Positions 7,134 through 11,261 of a DNA stretch of 11,261 nt are shown here, in pieces. Origin of the DNA: Brevundimonas sp. (lineage in GTDB: Bacteria > Pseudomonadota > Alphaproteobacteria > Caulobacterales > Caulobacteraceae); the NCBI GenBank assembly GCA_012270135.1, contig JAAXIW010000224.1, positions 1 through 11,261 of the forward strand. Direction: 5' to 3'. Under the pieces are notes generated by a model, which saw nothing but the letters and a program-made list of their open reading frames with translations, did not search any database and had not been told where the DNA came from. Numbering within the stretch: the first letter of the stretch is position 1; each line of letters starts with the position of its first letter. The translations under genes were made by a program, and so were the position numbers.

Positions 7134-7173
7134 GCCAGCTGATGGCGACGCCGCCTTGCGCCAGCTGATTGGC
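7134..7173 (+). repeat. Duplicated small dyad after fic
   Basis: The 10-mer GCCAGCTGAT occurs twice, 26 bp apart (7134 and 7160). Each copy is the left side of a small inverted repeat: GCC-AGCTGAT-GGC and GCCA-GCTGAT-TGGC. The pair lies 40 bases after the fic stop, in the gap before the AbiEii-like remnant. It could be a protein-binding site or a trace of the insertion event. Confidence 0.35.
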
Positions 7174-7256
7174 CTTATGTCTTCATCCCTTCTCCCCAGA
7201 CACGGCCAAGGCTCCGAGGCTGGTCGTTTGGCAATACGGGAGTTTGATCACTCCGG

Positions 7257-7583
7257 GTGCTCAAACGGCGGGTCTGGAAAAGCCAACATCGCCTATCTGA
7301 GTTTCGGCGGGGCGTCGTCGGCATGGCGCAGGAGCCGGTCAGCCTCGACGAACTGATCGCCGCGCGGGACGCCCTCATCACGATCATCGTCGATGACATG
7401 CCGACTGCGCATCGCGAATTCCTGATCAGCTTCAAAAGCGGCGAACCGGATTGGTCCCTCATAGGCCTGCCGGGCATCGCCGATCTGCCGGCGGTCCGCT
7501 GGAAGCAACGGAATCTGGACCAGCTCGCGCCCGGCCGGCGGGACCTGCTGGTGGAAAGGCTGCGCGCCGTCTGGCCGTCGTAA
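7257..7583 (+). pseudogene. C-terminal remnant of an AbiEii/AbiGii-like nucleotidyltransferase
   Basis: The plus frame encodes 86 residues from the ATG at 7323, resembling the C-terminal end of AbiEii/AbiGii-type nucleotidyltransferase proteins. The recognisable pieces are GMAQEPVSLDEL, AHREFLISFKSGEPDWSL and IADLPAVRWKQRNLDQL. The resemblance seems to begin upstream of that ATG (around SEFRRGVVGM), in the same frame, and is cut off by an in-frame TGA at 7245-7247. The nucleotidyltransferase core that should precede it is absent. I therefore call it a truncated relic of a toxin/defence or related gene; a short standalone protein starting at 7323 is possible, but no good ribosome site precedes it. 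The family assignment rests on recalled sequence patterns. Confidence 0.55.
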
Positions 7584-7626
7584 AGCGGCGCCGTAACCGG
7601 AACGACCGTGCCCGGACATCGCCTTC

Positions 7627-7644
7627 CTGACCGGACTGACCGGA
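7627..7644 (+). repeat. Tandem 9-bp duplication
   Basis: CTGACCGGA is repeated twice head to tail in the non-coding gap between the AbiEii-like remnant and the end of trbB. I see no gene in this gap (7584-7767). Confidence 0.4.
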
Positions 7645-7747
7645 CCTGCGCATGGCCGCGCCGCCGGCCGAGCCCACATCAACAGGCCGCGGCGGCGAAG
7701 CGCTTCTCCAGGCGTCGCGATGTCAGTGATCCACCAGGAAGCCGAAT

Positions 7748-7761
7748 AGCGCCGGCGCGCT
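7748..7761 (-). terminator. Small hairpin just after the trbB stop
   Basis: AGCGC and GCGCT form a perfect 5-bp stem with a 4-nt loop beginning seven bases after the trbB stop codon. There is no U-run after it, so it is not a standard intrinsic terminator. It could protect the 3' end of the traG-trbB transcript or simply reflect high GC content. Confidence 0.25.
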
Positions 7762-7767
7762 CTGTCC

Positions 7768-8724
7768 TCACGCGAGCGGCGTCAGCCGGTAACGATCCGC
7801 CTCAAGCCCTTCGACGGCGAGCACGGCCTCCACCCGTCGGCCCTGGGCCGTGCGCCGGATATGGACGATCCGGTCGACCGCCTGGGCGATCGCGCGCCGG
7901 GGCGGCCGGGCGACCACTTCGATGATCAGATCCTCGATGCGACGCAGGACGTCTTCGGCCGAGTTGGCGTGGATCGTCGACAGACCACCGGGATGCCCGG
8001 TGTTCCAGCTCTTCAAGGTCTCAAGCGCGGCGGCCCCGTCGCGCATTTCGCCCACTACGATCCGGTCCGGGCGCATCCGCAGCGCGTCCTTCACCAGATC
8101 GACCACCCCGATGACGACCGGCGCGCGCCGGGTCAGCACCGCCACTGCGTCCCAGGCAGAACACTGCAGTTCCGGCGTATCCTCGATCAGGAAGACCCGG
8201 TCCCCGGCGAAAGCGGGTTCGGCCAGCACCGCATTGGCCAGGGTGGTCTTGCCCGAGCCGGTCCCGCCGGAGATGAGGATGTTGCGGCGTTCGGCCGCCG
8301 CCTGTCGCAGCGCGTCCGCCTGGGCCTCCGTCATCACGCCGCCGCGAACATAGTCGGCCAGCCCCCAGATCACCGCGGGGCGTTTGCGGATCGAGAAGGC
8401 CGGCGCCGCGACGATCGGGGGCAGCAATCCCTGGAACCGTTCGCCCGTCCCCGGCAGGACGCCGGATAGACGCGGGTCCTCGCGCGCCACCGTCTCCCCG
8501 ACATAGTCGGCGATCAGCTTGATGGCGCGCTCGCGCGCCTCCGGCGACAGGGTCTGGCCGGTGTCGCGACGCCCCTCCCCGCTCCGGTCGAGCACCAGCC
8601 GTCCGTCCGGGTTGGCGAGGATCTCCACCACGGCGGGCTCCTCCAGGGCGGCGAGAACCGTCGGCCCCAGCGCGTGCCGCAACGCCTCCAGCTTGCGTTC
8701 CGCGACGATCGGATGGACCGCCAT
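7768..8724 (-). CDS. trbB: TrbB, VirB11-family secretion ATPase
   Basis: TrbB is the hexameric VirB11-type ATPase that works at the inner face of the T4SS with TrbE and the coupling protein. The 318-residue product carries all family signatures: Walker A GGTGSGKT at 153-160, the Asp box IEDTPEL at 180-186, Walker B within RPDRIVVGEMRD (218-229), and the His box GHPGGLSTIHA at 243-253. Length is normal and the protein is intact. The start ATG at 8724 shares one base with the stop of the preceding ribbon-helix-helix gene (TGATG), so the two are translationally coupled. In most trb operons trbC follows immediately; here 2.65 kb with fic intervenes, yet the trbB end (RYRLTPLA) shows no sign of disruption. 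Confidence 0.96.
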   Translation of the reverse strand: MAVHPIVAERKLEALRHALGPTVLAALEEPAVVEILANPDGRLVLDRSGEGRRDTGQTLSPEARERAIKLIADYVGETVAREDPRLSGVLPGTGERFQGLLPPIVAAPAFSIRKRPAVIWGLADYVRGGVMTEAQADALRQAAAERRNILISGGTGSGKTTLANAVLAEPAFAGDRVFLIEDTPELQCSAWDAVAVLTRRAPVVIGVVDLVKDALRMRPDRIVVGEMRDGAAALETLKSWNTGHPGGLSTIHANSAEDVLRRIEDLIIEVVARPPRRAIAQAVDRIVHIRRTAQGRRVEAVLAVEGLEADRYRLTPLA

Positions 8725-9164
8725 CAGGGCGGAGGGTCAAAGGAGCGGGGTTCGCCGGCCACCGTGTCGGTCGCGGTTCGGCCCGCGACGATCCGTGCGG
8801 CCGTGGCGTCGAGCAGCCGATCGATCCGCCGGTCCACGGCCGCCTGTACGGTCGGATCCTGATCGACCACGGCGTCGGGCAGACGCAGGAAGAAGGCCCG
8901 CGCCACCTCGATCAGAAGCTCCTGGACGATTTGCATGTCCCGCGCCGTCGACCGCATGTGGTCCCTCAGCGAGCGTTCGAGCTGCAGCAGCCGATCCTCG
9001 GGATCGGCATGGGGCGATTTCTGCAGCCCCCGCGAGATCGCCCGCCCGGCGGCCTGGCTGAGCGGCATCCGGCCTGCCCGCGCCTCGCGATTAAGCGCCG
9101 TCGCGAGCTTGGGATCGGTGAGATAGACCTGCACGCGGGCGGTCTGGGGGTTAGTCCTGGGCAT
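8724..9164 (-). CDS. Ribbon-helix-helix (CopG-like) protein of the conjugation operon
   Basis: A 146-residue protein lies between the coupling protein and trbB, a place where many alphaproteobacterial trb operons have a CopG-type gene. Residues 10-15 (RVQVYL) look like the DNA-contacting beta strand, followed by helices at about 18-29 and 34-47. This is the ribbon-helix-helix layout, although the sequence is not a textbook match. The remainder is helical and charged (about 56-130). The ATG at 9164 has AGGA close upstream (CCAGGAA) and overlaps the traG end by 14 bases; the stop overlaps the trbB start. A longer frame to 9434 is a traG shadow. It may regulate the transfer genes or act as an accessory DNA-binding protein. 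Confidence 0.75.
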   Translation of the reverse strand: MPRTNPQTARVQVYLTDPKLATALNREARAGRMPLSQAAGRAISRGLQKSPHADPEDRLLQLERSLRDHMRSTARDMQIVQELLIEVARAFFLRLPDAVVDQDPTVQAAVDRRIDRLLDATAARIVAGRTATDTVAGEPRSFDPPP

Positions 9165-11031
9165 TTCCTGGTCCTTGCAACTGATCGAGGACCGCCTGTT
9201 GTGCGGCCATCTCCTGCGCCACCCGCCCGTAGATATCGGCCGCCCTGGCGGCGACCTTCTTGTCGTCCATGGCCGCCGCCACCTCCTTGAACAGCGGCAG
9301 ACTGGCCTCGGCGTCCTCCCCGAGGCCGCGGCACCCCGCCCACGGATGAGGGGCGCGTGGGGGAACGTCGAGCTGCCGGCCCTGATCGGGCCCGGCCTCG
9401 CCCGCGCGGCTCCGGAATGGTTCGCGCCGGTCATAGAGCAGCTTTTCGGTGCGCAGCGGCCGATGACCCGCCACGAACACCAGCTGCTGGTCGGCCGGCA
9501 GCGACCGAATCTCGCCCGGCTCCAGCAAGGGCCGGTCGATCTCCGCGCGGGACACCGAGCTGCGGCCTGTTCCCAGTCCCGCCGGGCCGCTCCGGCTGGT
9601 GCGGGTTTCGGTCACCGAGCCCGTCAGCTTCGAGACCTTGTCCTGGGTCAGCGGATCGAGCGCCGAAAAGGCGGTGTAGACCGCGCAGTTGTCGAGGATG
9701 GTGTTGTGCTGACCATAGGTCTCGACGATGTCATTGAGCGACTGGGCCACGAACATCGCCTTGACCCCGTATCCACTCATCAGACGCAGCGACTTCTCGA
9801 AGAAGGCCAGCCGCCCCAGGAGCGGAAACTCGTCCATGACCATCAGAAGCTTGTGGCGTTTCTCCCGGCCGGTCGCGTCCCTGTTCTCCTCCGCCGTCAG
9901 GGCCTGGGCGGCGGAATAGAACATCAATCGCACGAGCGGCCGCAGCGCGGCGGCGTCCGCCGGGGCCACCTGGACATAGAGCGACACCGGCGCCTCGGCG
10001 CACATCAGATCGCCCATGGCGAAGTCGGACGCCGACAACGCCCGCTCCACATCCTCGCCGGCCAGCCATTTCAGATAGGACCGCGCCGTCCCCTGCACCG
10101 ATGTCCGGAACCGGTCGTGCATGGCGGCATAGCCCTTCACCGCCGTGCGGATGAACGGATGGGTTTCAGGCTTCCCGCCCGCCCCCGACCGGTGAAGGGT
10201 CTTCATCATCCGGTCGGCCGCATCGTCGAGATCGGCCAGAAGCTCCCGCACCTTGAGCAGGGTCTTGTCGGCGTCCTCGGCGGTGTAGAGGACGTGCAGG
10301 ATCACGGCTTCGAGGATTTCCGAAGCGGCCTTGTCCCAGATCGCCTCATCGTCCCGTGCGCCCCCGGGATCGGACAGTATGGCCACCAGACGCTGGACCT
10401 GCGCCAGCTCGCCGGGTCCCGGCTGGATTTCCGCCAACGGATTCCAGCGCGCGGACGCCGGATCCCGCGGCGCGAAATAGAAGGTATGCGAGAACCGCGA
10501 ACGCCAGCCGGCCGTGATCCGCCACAGCTCGCGCTTTGGATCATGCACCAGGACGCTCGGGGTCCACGACAACAGGGTCGGGGTCACATGGCCCCGCCCC
10601 TTGCCGCTGCGGGTCCCGCCGGTCACCAGCGTCGGCCGAAGATCGGCCGTCGCCAGCAGCCGCCCCCGGAATACGCCCAGGACCGCGCCGGCCGGACTGA
10701 GCAGGCCCGCGCGGCGAGCCTCGGCCCAGCCGCCCCATCCCCGGATCCGACGCGCCGTTCGACCGCCGCTGACAATCGATCCCAGCCCCAGGCCGCTCGC
10801 CGCACCCAACAGGATCAGCGGCGCGCTACGTGAGACCGCTGTCCGGGCTTCGTCGCCGAACTCCCCGCGCCAGGCCAGGAGCGCCCAGGGCGGGTAGAGC
10901 GCCAGGTCAGGATGAACCCGTATCGCCGGGCCAAGCGCCGGGGCCCAGTGATAGGTCCAGGCGAACAATTGCGTCGCCGCCTGCAATCCCAGCAGCAGGC
11001 CCAGACCGAGGCACGCCAGCCGCACCGGCAC
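9151..11031 (-). CDS. traG: TraG/VirD4-type conjugal coupling ATPase
   Basis: The coupling protein links the relaxase-DNA complex to the T4SS channel. The 626-residue product has an N-terminal membrane anchor with hydrophobic segments at about 4-20 and 69-88. Walker A is GGTRSGKG at 138-145, followed by the family's HVTPTLLSW, and Walker B is LLMVMDEFPLLG from residue 395. A conserved FVAQSLNDI segment lies at 427-435. Length is normal for TraG. I use the GTG at 11031, which directly follows the TAG of the previous gene, with GGTGAGG about nine bases upstream; a GTG two codons later is an alternative. The C-terminal 60 residues are helical and variable. It heads the traG-RHH-trbB block. Confidence 0.95.
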   Translation of the reverse strand: MPVRLACLGLGLLLGLQAATQLFAWTYHWAPALGPAIRVHPDLALYPPWALLAWRGEFGDEARTAVSRSAPLILLGAASGLGLGSIVSGGRTARRIRGWGGWAEARRAGLLSPAGAVLGVFRGRLLATADLRPTLVTGGTRSGKGRGHVTPTLLSWTPSVLVHDPKRELWRITAGWRSRFSHTFYFAPRDPASARWNPLAEIQPGPGELAQVQRLVAILSDPGGARDDEAIWDKAASEILEAVILHVLYTAEDADKTLLKVRELLADLDDAADRMMKTLHRSGAGGKPETHPFIRTAVKGYAAMHDRFRTSVQGTARSYLKWLAGEDVERALSASDFAMGDLMCAEAPVSLYVQVAPADAAALRPLVRLMFYSAAQALTAEENRDATGREKRHKLLMVMDEFPLLGRLAFFEKSLRLMSGYGVKAMFVAQSLNDIVETYGQHNTILDNCAVYTAFSALDPLTQDKVSKLTGSVTETRTSRSGPAGLGTGRSSVSRAEIDRPLLEPGEIRSLPADQQLVFVAGHRPLRTEKLLYDRREPFRSRAGEAGPDQGRQLDVPPRAPHPWAGCRGLGEDAEASLPLFKEVAAAMDDKKVAARAADIYGRVAQEMAAQQAVLDQLQGPGNAQD

Positions 11032-11261
11032 CTAGACCGCCTCACCGGGAGGATCCCGCCGCTCTCCGGAGACATCGAGGACCAGCAGCGGCGCGGCGTC
11101 CATCCGGCGCTGGTGATAGGCGACCAGGGCCTGCCGGAGCGCCGGCATCGAGCCGGCGTCAGCCAGTTGAAGGATCGAGACGGCCTCAGCTTCCCGATCA
11201 TGCAGGTTCCGCCGTTCCGCCTGCGCCAGCGGCAGGAGCTGGCGGCCCACCCGCTCGAAGG
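11032..11261 (-). CDS. C-terminal part of an unrecognised gene upstream of traG
   Basis: The minus frame is open from the window edge and ends in TAG immediately before the traG GTG, which suggests a coupled operon member. The visible 75 residues are Ala/Leu/Arg-rich and probably helical (with ALRQALVAYHQRR and APLLVLDVSGERR). I cannot assign a family. In this position one often finds a relaxase or mobilisation accessory gene, but no relaxase motif is visible in this piece. Confidence 0.65.
   Translation of the reverse strand, partial: FERVGRQLLPLAQAERRNLHDREAEAVSILQLADAGSMPALRQALVAYHQRRMDAAPLLVLDVSGERRDPPGEAV

Noticed and set aside
7748..7761. Intrinsic terminator after trbB
   Set aside because: A stem is present but there is no T-run after it; kept only as a low-confidence hairpin.
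9175..10833. 552-codon plus-strand open frame opposite traG
   Set aside because: Antisense of a clear TraG with intact motifs; the composition (Arg, His, Gln, Gly) is typical of antisense frames in GC-rich genes.

Overview
The window is very GC-rich DNA with the codon habits of an alphaproteobacterium; Caulobacterales or Sphingomonadales would fit, but this is inferred from composition and protein flavour only. It holds most of a P-type (Trb) conjugation locus on the minus strand: a type IV secretion mating-pair apparatus plus its coupling ATPase. The setting is a plasmid or an integrative conjugative element.

Read from right to left along the minus strand, the order is: the tail of an unrecognised gene (11261-11032), traG/virD4 coupling protein, a small ribbon-helix-helix-like (CopG-type) protein, trbB (VirB11 ATPase), then after a 2.65-kb interruption trbC (VirB2 pilin), trbD (VirB3), trbE (VirB4 ATPase), trbJ (VirB5) and trbL (VirB6). 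Within each block the genes overlap or nearly touch, so each block is probably one transcript. No trbK is seen between trbJ and trbL. trbF, trbG and trbI would normally follow trbL and are not visible; the left edge is ambiguous and may be a junction.

The unusual part is the 2.65 kb wedged between trbB and trbC, which are normally adjacent. It holds, on the opposite strand, a complete Fic-domain protein (5868-7094) with a full catalytic motif and its own N-terminal inhibitory motif. It also holds the C-terminal remnant of an AbiEii-like nucleotidyltransferase (7257-7583), and stretches with no recognisable gene. The interruption looks like a cargo or defence island dropped into the conjugation operon. 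It separates trbCDEJL from the upstream promoter.

The DNA just upstream of trbC looks like a regulatory region. It has an AT-rich dyad, a TTGACA box, a leader hairpin, a strong ribosome binding site and an array of 11-bp direct repeats (CGACTTG-type, 5217-5271). A second repeat family (GATCGGCCAGAA) lies upstream of fic, and one further copy abuts the fic start codon. These two repeat sets and the Fic insertion are the most interesting signals in the window.
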